64,000 nucleotides of DNA from Lachnospiraceae bacterium. GTDB taxonomy: Bacteria > Bacillota > Clostridia > Lachnospirales > Lachnospiraceae. Under the pieces are notes generated by a model. The model was given only the letters and a program-made list of their open reading frames with translations. It was not told the origin of the DNA and made no database searches. The position numbers were made by a program, and so were the translations under genes. The DNA is taken from NCBI GenBank assembly GCA_910575255.1, contig CAJTEM010000013.1, forward strand, positions 1 through 64,000, given 5' to 3'. Shown piece after piece: positions 8,325 to 15,998 of this stretch; position 1 is the stretch's first letter, and each line of letters starts with the position of its first letter.

Positions 8325-9092
8325 ATGAGGTGGAGAAGAAAAAGAAGGAAAGGAATGGCTGTGGCCGGGCAGCAGGCGGATGTGGGCGCACTAAGGCAGG
8401 CGGAGAGTCCGGCACAGCGGGAATATCGGCAGCAGGAGCAGCTTCACAGGAGAAATGTGAGGATTTGCCGGGGGATGCTTTTGGTGCTTTTGCTGGCAGT
8501 ATGGGAACTCTGTGCAAGGCTGGGGATGATCGATGATTTTATCTTCAGCTCTCCCTCCAGGGTGTTTTTTTGTTTTTGGGGAATGGTACGGGACGGGAGC
8601 ATTTTCGGACATATCGGAATTACACTTTTTGAGACCTTGATCAGTTTTGGACTGGTTGTGGCTCTGGGGCTTCTGACGGCTGTGGCGCTCTGGTCCAGCC
8701 GCAGTGTATCGGAGGTACTGGAGCCTTATCTGGTGATGTTAAACAGCCTGCCCAAGTCGGCCCTGGCCCCCATGCTGATCGTCTGGCTGGGCAACCATGT
8801 GCATACGATCGTGGCGGCGGCGGTTTCGGTGGCGGTATTTGGTTCGGTTCTGACCCTGCATAACGGATTTACTTCCATGGATGAGGATAAGATTAAGCTG
8901 ATCCGCTCTCTGGGAGGGAACCGCATGGATGTGCTGGTTAAGGTGCTGCTGCCAGGATCCGTGCCGCTTATTATCAGCAATATGAAGGTCAATATCGGGC
9001 TGTGCCTGGTGGGGGTGATCATCGGGGAGTTTCTGGCAGCCCAGCGGGGGCTGGGGTATCTGATTATTTATGGGAGCCAGGTGTTTAGCTGA
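8325..9092 (+). pseudogene. ABC transporter permease (SsuC/TauC type), N-terminal part, interrupted
   Basis: 255 aa remain, from ATG 8325 (AAGGAGGA) to a TGA created at the insertion junction. Several membrane helices and the EAA loop region ('IRSLGGNRMDVLVKVLLPGS') of the BPD_transp_1 domain are present. The reading frame is native up to 'GYLIIYGSQVF', where the mobile element begins (TTTA, 9084-9087). The missing C-terminus ('KLDLVMMSIVILCIL...') is found in frame at 15827-15925, so removing the element would restore one continuous gene. Such permeases serve sulfonate, taurine, nitrate or thiamine-precursor uptake. The likely partner ATPase is at 17251-18033. The last helix is lost, so the product is probably inactive. 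Confidence 0.92.
9084..9087. other. attL core of the serine-recombinase element
   Basis: TTTA at the left junction: to its left is intact permease sequence, to its right element sequence beginning GCTGAGAGTACA. The same core is found at the right junction. Confidence 0.75.
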
Positions 9093-9175
9093 GAGTACAT
9101 TCTGATAGGAAAGTGTATCGTGAGGAAAGAATGGGAACAGAACGTTTATTGTTTAAGAATTGATATAAGATAAAA

Positions 9176-9469
9176 TTGAGGAAGTATTTAGGGAGACCAG
9201 GATACTTCCTTCTTGTTTGGAAGAAAGGGTTTTTCGGGGAATTATACCGGATAGGAGCCAGCGAGCCGGTGGAGTGGGCGGAGCCGGGAAGCGGAGCCAT
9301 CCGGCAGTGCAGGGTATCGAAAAACTATGCCTTGTGCCAGAAAATCCGGCAGGGGCATTCCATAGAGCAGAAGGAGGGGGATGTTGATGTGGTTTTAAGC
9401 AGAACATTGATTCGGTTTTCTGCTGTGAAAGATTGGATTGCGGAAACGGTTGGGCATGTGTTACAATAA
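9176..9469 (+). CDS. Hypothetical small ORF at the element's left end
   Basis: 97 aa with no recognised domain. The start overlaps a hairpin (AGGAAGTAT 9179-9187 with ATACTTCCT 9202-9210) that looks more like a terminator than coding sequence. The ATG lacks a clear ribosome site. It may be a gene remnant or non-coding. The stretch 9093-9489 otherwise holds only the attL arm and this hairpin. Confidence 0.2.
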   Translation: MRKYLGRPGYFLLVWKKGFFGELYRIGASEPVEWAEPGSGAIRQCRVSKNYALCQKIRQGHSIEQKEGDVDVVLSRTLIRFSAVKDWIAETVGHVLQ

Positions 9470-9489
9470 AATAAAGACAGGAGAGGAAG

Positions 9490-10368
9490 ATGAACGAAGT
9501 CAAAATACAATGGCATCCCGGATTTGTGGCAGCAATCAATTTGGAGCTGGCGGAAAATCGGGAAGACTTGATCTATGAAAAAGAGTACAATCTGAATACA
9601 AAACCTTTAGAGATAGACCTTCTGGTGATAAAAAAGAACCGGGAGGTGCAGATCACAAATGAGATCGGGAGGATGTTCCGTGGGCATAACATTTTAGAAT
9701 ACCGCTCCCCGGAGGACCATTTGGACATCGATTCTTTTTACAAGGCAGGGGCATATGCCAGCCTTTATAAAGCCTATGGAGAGAGACTGGATGAAAGGAA
9801 GGCGGAGGATATCACGGTATCATTGGTGAGGGAAGCAAAACCAAATGGCTTGTTCCGGTATTTTAAAGAGCATGGAAGGAAGATATCAAATCCGTATCCG
9901 GGAATTTACTATGTACTGGATGGAGTATTGTTTTCCACACAGATTATAGTGACCGGGGAACTGGATGGAAGGAGCCATGGGTGGCTGAAATCTCTGTCCG
10001 ATCATCTAAAAAAGCAGGAGATGGAAGCATTGTTGAAACGAGCCAGGTCTTTATCCGGGAAGCTGGACCGGGAGTTGGCAGATGCGGTACTGGAGGTAAG
10101 TGTTAAGGCAAACCGTGAGATAGTGAAAGAACTGAAAGGAGATGAAGCTATGTGCCAAGCATTATTGGAGATCATGGAGCCGGAGATTAATCAGATCGTG
10201 AGGCAGGCAAGGGAAGAAGCCATTAGGCAGGCCAAGAAAGAAGCAGAGGAATCCGCCATACGAATGATAAAATTGCAGAAATATACGATAGAGGAGATAC
10301 ACGAGATTATCCCCAAGCTTTCCCTTGATGAAATCAAGAGACTTGTGAAAAATGTGGAACAAGTCTGA
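9490..10368 (+). CDS. Rpn-like PD-(D/E)XK nuclease family protein
   Basis: 292 aa. The conserved block 'PLEIDLLVIKK' (about residues 37-47) followed by 'NEIGRMFRGHNILEYRSP' and 'DIDSFYKAGAYASLYKAY' is characteristic of a Firmicute group related to Rpn/YhgA-like recombination-promoting nucleases with a PD-(D/E)XK fold. The C-terminal third is a charged helical region (about 215-260). ATG 9490 follows GGAGAGGAAG. These genes are multicopy in Lachnospiraceae; a truncated relative lies at 14202-14483 in the same element. Its activity in the element is unknown. Confidence 0.75.
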   Translation: MNEVKIQWHPGFVAAINLELAENREDLIYEKEYNLNTKPLEIDLLVIKKNREVQITNEIGRMFRGHNILEYRSPEDHLDIDSFYKAGAYASLYKAYGERLDERKAEDITVSLVREAKPNGLFRYFKEHGRKISNPYPGIYYVLDGVLFSTQIIVTGELDGRSHGWLKSLSDHLKKQEMEALLKRARSLSGKLDRELADAVLEVSVKANREIVKELKGDEAMCQALLEIMEPEINQIVRQAREEAIRQAKKEAEESAIRMIKLQKYTIEEIHEIIPKLSLDEIKRLVKNVEQV

Positions 10369-10416
10369 CCAAAAGACAGGTTTAGGATGGGGATAGCTGG
10401 AAAAGATTAGGAAGAA

Positions 10417-10448
10417 AAAGAGTCCTGTGGCAAACCACAGGACTCTTT
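10417..10448. terminator. Rho-independent terminator
   Basis: A 14 bp stem, AAAGAGTCCTGTGG (10417-10430) and its complement (10435-10448), closes on a CAAA loop and is AT-flanked on both sides. It separates the nuclease gene from parA and may work in both directions. Confidence 0.85.
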
Positions 10449-10533
10449 AGAATCTATTCATAAGAGGGAAGCACATGGGAGAGGCAGCAGCCAGGTGCTT
10501 CCTTTTTCTATGCGAAAAGAGAGGAGAAACGAT

Positions 10534-11355
10534 ATGAGAACTTTGTCCCTGATTCATTTAAAGGGTGGGGTAGCTAAGACTCTTTCCAGTGTGAACATGG
10601 CCTATATCCTGGCTGCTATTCATGGAAAGAGGGTATTATTGGTGGACAATGACAAGCAGGGAAATACCAGCAAGATATTGAAACGGCACAGCTATGAGAG
10701 ACCGGGGGTGGCAGAAATCCTGACAGAGCGCAGCATGGATATGAAAGAAATGATCCAGCATACAGATTATGAGGGGCTGGACCTTGTGACAGCCTACATG
10801 AACTTGATTTCGGCAAGTTTGGCAGTGATGCTGGACCAGCAGCGCCCCCAGCAGACCCGTTTTCGGCAAGCCTTCGGGCAGGTAAGGGAGAATTATGATA
10901 TCTGTATCATTGATAACGCCCCGGATATTAACATTTCTACTATCAATGCCCTGGTAGCCTCGGATGATGTGTTGGTGCTGGTTACGATTGATGATTTTGC
11001 CATTGACGGGTTGGCAGAGCTAAAGGAACAGATAGATCATACCCGGGAGGATTTAAATCCAGCCTTACGTTTCTGCGGCTGTTTCATTACCCAGTATGAC
11101 CGGCAGAACGAAGCGGACCGGCAAGGGAGGGAGTATTTAAAAGCCCTGGAAGGATATCCGCTGCTTGAAACCTGTATCCGACGGACAGTGAAAATGAAAC
11201 CCAGCACATTTGCCAGGGAGCCGATTCTTTTATATTCCAGCCGTTGCGGAGCTTCCCGGGATTATAAGGCGCTGGTGGAGGAATATTTAGGGATGTGTCC
11301 AACTTGGACACAACAGGGGGAGGAGAACAGAAATGACAAAGGGAAAGAAATTTAA
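10534..11355 (+). CDS. ParA family partition ATPase (AAA)
   Basis: 273 aa from ATG 10534 behind GAGGAG. A deviant Walker A 'LKGGVAKTLSS' (about residues 9-19), a Walker B-like 'YDICIIDNAPDINIST' and a later 'VLVTIDDFAIDGLAEL' mark the MinD/ParA superfamily. The gene overlaps the following parB-like reading frame by 23 bp, the usual parAB arrangement. On chromosomal integrative elements such pairs stabilise the circular form. The ParB partner is broken here, so partition may no longer work. Confidence 0.9.
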   Translation: MRTLSLIHLKGGVAKTLSSVNMAYILAAIHGKRVLLVDNDKQGNTSKILKRHSYERPGVAEILTERSMDMKEMIQHTDYEGLDLVTAYMNLISASLAVMLDQQRPQQTRFRQAFGQVRENYDICIIDNAPDINISTINALVASDDVLVLVTIDDFAIDGLAELKEQIDHTREDLNPALRFCGCFITQYDRQNEADRQGREYLKALEGYPLLETCIRRTVKMKPSTFAREPILLYSSRCGASRDYKALVEEYLGMCPTWTQQGEENRNDKGKEI

Positions 11356-11847
11356 TCTTACAGAGCTGTTAAATCAGCGGTCAATGGAACAACCGGAATA
11401 GGAAGGAAGTACGCAGAAGGAAGATTTACTTGAACAACCGGAACGGGAGAGAGAAGCAATTGTGATGGTGGATGTGTATGACCTGGAACCGTCAAAGGAG
11501 AATTTTTATCAGGTGGATGACAGCTTGAAACGTTCCGTGGAGTTCGTGGGAATTTTGCAGCCTTTACTGGTAAAACAGCCGGAGAATGGGAAATACAAGG
11601 TGATTGCGGGGCATAGGAGGCGTTTGGCGGTGCTGGCCCTGATGGAGGAAGGGAAGGAAAACAGAAGGTATGTGCCTTGTGTGTTCAAGAAGGAGGATGT
11701 GAGAGATCGATTGGCAATTATTCTTGCCAATCGTTTTCGGGATAAGACGGATTGGGAAAAATGATGGAGGTGATGGAGGCAGAAGGGTTGGCAAAGGAGC
11801 TAAAGGAGTATAAAAGAATGATAGTCTATATTCATTTAGTAAAATAA
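11333..11847 (+). pseudogene. parB-like nuclease-domain protein, inactivated
   Basis: The frame starts at ATG 11333 (MTKGKKFNLTELLNQRS) and meets an in-frame TAG at 11399-11401. It then continues through the ParB N-terminal domain ('VYDLEPSKENFYQVDDSLKR', 'GILQPLLVKQPENGKY', 'IAGHRRRLAVLALMEEGKE') to 'NRFRDKTDWEK'. At 11762-11764 a TGA ends it. One extra base in the A run at 11756-11761 would restore 'MMEVMEAEGLAKELKEYKRM' in the next frame, and this also ends early at 11847. So there is one nonsense codon, one frameshift and a lost C-terminal half. Translation from the internal GTG at 11462 could yield a 100 aa N-domain fragment. Confidence 0.85.
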
Positions 11848-11895
11848 AAAGCCAGCCGCTAAAATCGGTGATAGTAAAGGAAGGAAAACAGGACA

Positions 11896-12096
11896 ATGCC
11901 TCTGGCATATGATGATAAAAAAGGATACCGTCATCCTATGTCAGAGGACCAAAAAAACTGGGAGGTTTTACAGATGAAGAAGGAACAGTGGGAGAAAATG
12001 ATGCTGGGACAGATTGCAAGCTTCTTGGCAAAGGAAAAACTGATCAATCCAGAAGAACAGATTCGCTTTTTGTCGATTGTCCAAAAGGAGGAATAG
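11896..12096 (+). CDS. Small helical protein preceding the recombinase
   Basis: 66 aa, mostly charged helix ('KKEQWEKMMLGQIASFLAKEKL', residues about 28-49). The ATG at 11896 has AAGGAAGGAAAACAGGAC upstream. It ends 3 bp before the TTG start of the recombinase, so the two are cotranscribed and probably translationally coupled. Small proteins in this position can be recombination directionality factors or regulators, but no such identity can be read from the sequence. Confidence 0.6.
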   Translation: MPLAYDDKKGYRHPMSEDQKNWEVLQMKKEQWEKMMLGQIASFLAKEKLINPEEQIRFLSIVQKEE

Positions 12097-12099
12097 TCA

Positions 12100-14010
12100 T
12101 TGGGATTGTTACGGGCAGCCATTTATTGCCGGTGCAGCACAGAGGAGGAAAGCCAAGTTGATGCGTTGAAAAAGCAGGTGAAGGAGAGCGAGGATTGCAT
12201 TAGGGCACAAGGCTGGTGTTTGACAGAACGGTATGTAGAATCGAAAAGCGGAACCACCACAAAGGGGAGAGATGAATATAATCGTCTGTTTGATGACATG
12301 TTAGAGGATAAGTTTGATGTGATTGTGATTAAGAGTCAGGATCGCCTGATGCGGAATGTTAAAGACTGGTATTTATTCCTTGACCGGTTGGTGGGTCAGA
12401 AAAAAAGACTGTTCATGTACATAGAGCAGAAATTTTATACTACAGATCAAGCTTTGATTACCGGGATTAAGGCTATCTTAGCAGAGGAATACAGTAGGGA
12501 ATTGAGCAAAAAGATCAATAACGCCCATCGTCACCGGCAGTTAAACGGGGGAAGGGCGATGCTGACCTCAAAGGTATTTGGGTTCAAAAAAAACCAGGAC
12601 GGTTCTGTGGAAGTGGTGGAGGAGGAGGCTGAAATCATCCGGAAGATTTATGAATATTGCGCAGCCGGATACGGAAGCCGCACGATTGCCAATATCTTTT
12701 TAAATCAGGAATACAAAAAAAGAACCGGAAATGTTTTGACAGCAGCTTCTGTTGGTAAGATTATCCGCAATCCTCTGTACAAGGGTACCATGGTCATGAA
12801 CCGCTTGCACTATGATTTTGAAACAAAACGGACATTAAAGGTGCCTGAGGAACAGTGGATTTATGCAGAAGGGATAGTCCCTGGCATTGTGGACAGGCGG
12901 CTTTGGGAGCAGGCAAACCGGAAAATGTCGGAACGGGCAAAAGTATTCCACCGTGACAGAATATATAAAAAAGGCAGCAATCCGGGAGCCTATGACCTTT
13001 CGGGAAAGCTTGTGTGCGGTCAGTGTGGGAAACCTTATTACCGAACCTGGCGTCATGGATATGCAGATAAGGAAAAGGTTATTATTGAATGGAAATGCAG
13101 CAATTATTTGGAGAAGGGGAGAACAGAGGAGAACAGTAAAGGGAAAAACCGGAAGGTGAAAAAAGAATTTGGAGGTGGCTGTGACAATGCACATCTGGAT
13201 GAAGCGGTGGTGTATGCCCTTTTAGAACAGATCAGCAGCCAGTATTATGATCTTCACAGGCAGGATAAAGATAATATCATTAACCATGTAATCCGAATTT
13301 TACGGCAGGTATTGGAAAAGGCGCCGGGAAAGAAAGAATGGACGAGGATGGAGGAGGAGGAAAAAAATCTTCGTAGACAGAAGGATACTCTTATGAACAA
13401 GCTCCTGGAACAGGTAATATCCGATCAGGATTATCAGAGAAAGAATGAGGAGCTGGAAAAAAGAATTGGGGAAATTCAGCAGCAAAAGGATGCTGCCAGG
13501 CAAAAGGAGCAGGAAATTCAGAATATGGAAAAGAGGATAGAGATAATAAGAGCCAGGATGGAGAGGGGAGGGATAGAAAAAGCAACCGTAGTCGGGATGC
13601 TTCGTGACATTCAGGAAATACGGGTACAGGGGTGGCGGTTGGAGGTGTATTTTGATCCTTTGAGGATTGCAGGACTAGGAGAGAGAGGAACAGGAGAAGG
13701 GGATTTGGTCAAGGAAATGTTATCGGAGGATTTTGCCATAAAGGTGGATTATCCCTTTGCCCCGGAAACAGAGAGGGGAAGATATTTAGACCGCAGGCAG
13801 ATCATGGACCTTTTAAAAGATAACCCAAAGGAAACAGCAAAGAGCCTGGCTGCAGGTATGGGGCGCTCGGCCTGCATGGTGCGTAACCGTATGGAGGAAT
13901 TAACCAGAGGTGGTTATATCCGCTTTCATGGGCGGGGAGGTCGGGGGGAGTGGGAGATTTTAAAGGAACTTCCAGATAAGGAGGTGAGTATCAGAGAAGG
14001 AGGATTGTAA
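12100..14010 (+). CDS. Large serine recombinase (site-specific integrase)
   Basis: 636 aa. The TTG start at 12100 is placed 10 bases after AAGGAGGAA. The resolvase catalytic domain (about 1-150) has the nucleophile Ser13 in 'YCRCSTEEESQ' and 'IKSQDRLMRN'. The Recombinase domain follows (about 165-290, 'GSRTIANIFLN', 'SVGKIIRNPLYKG'), then a zinc ribbon ('CGQCGKPYY...WKCSNY', about 307-335) and a long coiled coil (about 420-490). A C-terminal winged-helix-like segment (about 565-625, 'TAKSLAAGMGRSACMVRNRMEEL') is not part of the usual core. It should catalyse the attP x attB integration that split the permease gene. The frame is intact. Confidence 0.95.
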   Translation: MGLLRAAIYCRCSTEEESQVDALKKQVKESEDCIRAQGWCLTERYVESKSGTTTKGRDEYNRLFDDMLEDKFDVIVIKSQDRLMRNVKDWYLFLDRLVGQKKRLFMYIEQKFYTTDQALITGIKAILAEEYSRELSKKINNAHRHRQLNGGRAMLTSKVFGFKKNQDGSVEVVEEEAEIIRKIYEYCAAGYGSRTIANIFLNQEYKKRTGNVLTAASVGKIIRNPLYKGTMVMNRLHYDFETKRTLKVPEEQWIYAEGIVPGIVDRRLWEQANRKMSERAKVFHRDRIYKKGSNPGAYDLSGKLVCGQCGKPYYRTWRHGYADKEKVIIEWKCSNYLEKGRTEENSKGKNRKVKKEFGGGCDNAHLDEAVVYALLEQISSQYYDLHRQDKDNIINHVIRILRQVLEKAPGKKEWTRMEEEEKNLRRQKDTLMNKLLEQVISDQDYQRKNEELEKRIGEIQQQKDAARQKEQEIQNMEKRIEIIRARMERGGIEKATVVGMLRDIQEIRVQGWRLEVYFDPLRIAGLGERGTGEGDLVKEMLSEDFAIKVDYPFAPETERGRYLDRRQIMDLLKDNPKETAKSLAAGMGRSACMVRNRMEELTRGGYIRFHGRGGRGEWEILKELPDKEVSIREGGL

Positions 14011-14087
14011 AAGACTGGCAGAGCCGTCAGACCTGCGGAAATAATAATTTCGCCAGAGGGATGAGATAAGAACGAATAAAACGGTAA

Positions 14088-14116
14088 TTGCATATTGGAA
14101 TCCGATTTTGTATAAT
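14088..14116 (+). promoter_or_regulatory. Sigma-A promoter
   Basis: TTGCAT (14088-14093) and TATAAT (14111-14116) are 17 bp apart, about 85 bp before the truncated nuclease ORF. No other gene is seen in 14011-14201. Confidence 0.6.
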
Positions 14117-14201
14117 AGAGATAACAAATCGGGTGCTGTATTTTAAAGTATGGGCTTAACTGAGAATCTGGCGGATTACAAAGGCAAATGGATACGGAAT
14201 A

Positions 14202-14483
14202 ATGAAAACGAATGAAAGGAGCGAGGCAAATAAAAAATGGACCCTCAGCTTGTACAATGCAGTGAATGGAACCAGTTTTGCGGAGCCAGAGGATATCCGG
14301 TTTACCACAATAGAAAATGCTGTTTATATGGGAATGAAGAATGATGTATCTTTTATTTTATTCTATGTTATGAATATCTATGAGCAGCAAAGCAGTTATA
14401 ATCCAAACATGCCTGTACGTCAGTTGATGTATGCGGGAAAGCTATATGATAAGTATATCCAGGTAAATAATCTGAATGCTTGA
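14202..14483 (+). pseudogene. Truncated Rpn-like PD-(D/E)XK nuclease
   Basis: 93 aa matching only the N-terminal region of the family: 'NAVYMGMKNDVSFILFYVMN' resembles the usual 'YxGxKNDVSFI' and 'YEQQSSYNPNMPVRQLMY' is the strongly conserved 'YEQQSTxNPNMPLR' block. Full-length relatives are about 300 aa and continue with the catalytic core, which is missing. The ORF ends in 'YIQVNNLNA' where homologs go on. It is a 3'-truncated remnant behind an intact-looking promoter. Confidence 0.75.
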
Positions 14484-14502
14484 ACTGTGTCCCAATGCTT
14501 GC

Positions 14503-14531
14503 TTGACATAGGAAGATGCTCATGCTAAGAT
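14503..14531 (+). promoter_or_regulatory. Sigma-A promoter before the SH3 gene
   Basis: TTGACA (14503-14508) and TAAGAT (14526-14531) with 17 bp spacing. The next gene start is at 14824, so a leader of about 285 bases is implied. Nothing recognisable is encoded in 14535-14823; the ORFs there have no family pattern. Confidence 0.5.
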
Positions 14532-14823
14532 GATAAAAAAGTATCCGTTATCTACGCCTTCTGCATGTCTGTAAAGCTGGCTGTAGGTATCACTGTGCCG
14601 TCCCTTTGCAGACGCACAGATGACGCAGACATCAGACATGGATTTCGTCAGTATTTTTGCAAGGCAGTACCAGATTTCATTCAGGATATTTTTATAAGGG
14701 ACGATAAAGATATTGCATATAGAAAAGATCATGGAAATATTAGAAGAATCATATATATTTGTGCAAAAGGCAAAGCATATTACCGGAGAATTCCGGAAAT
14801 TAAAAGAAAGGTGTGACAGAAAG

Positions 14824-15759
14824 ATGAAAGGAAAAAAATCAGCAGCATTAGCAGTAATGGGCGCAGTGGTTATATCCACATGTTTTAATGCGTATGGGGC
14901 TTGGGGGAGGAGAGATATCATAGATCATGCAGTTTCTGTAAAAGGAATCATGCAATTTTCTTCCGAAGCATCTTTTTCCGGGGCATATTTGGGAACATGG
15001 TGGGATTTGTATAGCCAACGCTGTTCTTTGGATATTACTGCTATGGGAGATAATCAGTTCCGCGTTAATATCAATTGGAGCGGCGGCGCATATTCCGGAA
15101 CAGAATGGACAATGACAGCCCAATATGACAATGCTACCGGATATTTGAACTATCAGGATGGCAGAGAGGTAGTTTATGAGTATAATGATATGGGGGCAAG
15201 ACAGGACCAGGTGGTTTATGCAGATGGATCAGGGAGATTTTATATATCCAACGGATATCTGTATTGGATAGACGAGAAAGAACACTCTGGTGATGCTTGT
15301 TACTTTGAAAAGGATAACAGCTCCCCGGCTTCTGGCGAAGCATATAATGGAAATAGTTTATATGTTGAGGGCTGTGATATTAGTATCACTTTAAGGAATG
15401 CCCCCTCAACAAATGCTGCTGAAATTACACAGATACCAGTGTATACAGCGGTTAATTTTATTGGTTCCGCAGATAATGGATTTAGCCAGGTCTCCTATAA
15501 CGGACAAACAGGTTATGTACTTTCTGCTTATTTAGATACTTATGAGCCTCAGGTATACACAGGAGTAAAATGTACGGTAACTAATTGCAGGACCAGCATT
15601 ACTCTGCGGACAAGTGCTTCGGCAAATGCAAAAGAAATTGTTCAGATTCCCCTGGGAGCAACCGTAGATTACATAGAATCATCAGTAAATGGTTTTTACT
15701 TAGTAAATTACAATGGCAAAATTGGATATGCAAAATCAGATTATCTGGCATTCCAATGA
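14824..15759 (+). CDS. Secreted protein with two SH3 (SH3b) domains
   Basis: 311 aa from ATG 14824. A signal peptide (about residues 1-27, 'SAALAVMGAVVISTCFNAYG') is followed by a domain of about 140 residues without a recognised family. Two C-terminal bacterial SH3 repeats follow ('ITLRNAPSTNAAEITQIPV' and 'ITLRTSASANAKEIVQIPL', each ending in 'GYVLSAYL/GYAKSDYL'). Bacterial SH3 domains bind cell-wall peptides, so the product is probably wall-associated. An upstream in-frame extension to 14713 would hide the signal peptide and is rejected. It is the last gene of the integrated element, 68 bp from its right end, and is likely cargo. Confidence 0.8.
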   Translation: MKGKKSAALAVMGAVVISTCFNAYGAWGRRDIIDHAVSVKGIMQFSSEASFSGAYLGTWWDLYSQRCSLDITAMGDNQFRVNINWSGGAYSGTEWTMTAQYDNATGYLNYQDGREVVYEYNDMGARQDQVVYADGSGRFYISNGYLYWIDEKEHSGDACYFEKDNSSPASGEAYNGNSLYVEGCDISITLRNAPSTNAAEITQIPVYTAVNFIGSADNGFSQVSYNGQTGYVLSAYLDTYEPQVYTGVKCTVTNCRTSITLRTSASANAKEIVQIPLGATVDYIESSVNGFYLVNYNGKIGYAKSDYLAFQ

Positions 15760-15826
15760 TAGCAAATATCTGAATTACGGAAGGCAGGAACCGATATTTA
15801 ATTATATCACTTTGTACCCACAGCTC

Positions 15827-15830
15827 TTTA
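15827..15830. other. attR core of the serine-recombinase element
   Basis: TTTA between element sequence ending GTACCCACAGCTC and the native permease codons AAG CTG GAT. It is identical to the left core at 9084-9087. Confidence 0.75.
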
Positions 15831-15925
15831 AGCTGGATCTGGTAATGATGAGCATCGTAATTCTTTGCATTCTGTCAGCAGTGTTATACCAGGGAATTGC
15901 GTGGCTGGAGAAAAAATTCTCATAA
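15827..15925 (+). pseudogene. ABC transporter permease, C-terminal part
   Basis: The native frame resumes at the TTTA core with 'FKLDLVMMSIVILCILSAVL' and ends in 'YQGIAWLEKKFS' at 15925, the expected last membrane helix and tail of the SsuC/TauC permease whose first 255 residues are at 8325-9086. No start codon or ribosome site serves this piece. Confidence 0.92.
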
Positions 15926-15926
15926 G

Positions 15927-15959
15927 AAAGAGAGGAATCCCGAGGGGTTCCTCTCTTTT
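15927..15959 (+). terminator. Rho-independent terminator of the original permease gene
   Basis: The stem AAAGAGAGGAA / TTCCTCTCTTT with an inner CCC/GGG closes on a short loop and ends in TTTT, directly after the permease stop codon. Confidence 0.85.
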
Positions 15960-15998
15960 GGGATCCGGTGAGATCTTACAGGACCTCCCTGTAAACCC

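Larger units (their letters stand above)
9084..15830 (+). mobile_element. Serine-recombinase integrative element in an ABC permease gene
   Basis: The element is about 6.74 kb and is bounded by a shared TTTA at both ends (9084-9087 and 15827-15830). The flanking permease codons join perfectly across it. It carries an Rpn-like nuclease, ParA, a broken parB, a small protein, a large serine recombinase, a truncated nuclease, and a secreted SH3 protein. Joining the inner ends recreates a dyad attP-like site, CAGCTCTTTAGCTG, with GTACA in both arms. No conjugation or phage structural genes are present, so it is a small or reduced mobilisable or satellite-like element. Confidence 0.88.

Noticed and set aside
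14520-14921. Antisense 133-codon frame upstream of the SH3 gene
   Set aside because: No family pattern; it overlaps the signal-peptide region of the better supported gene.
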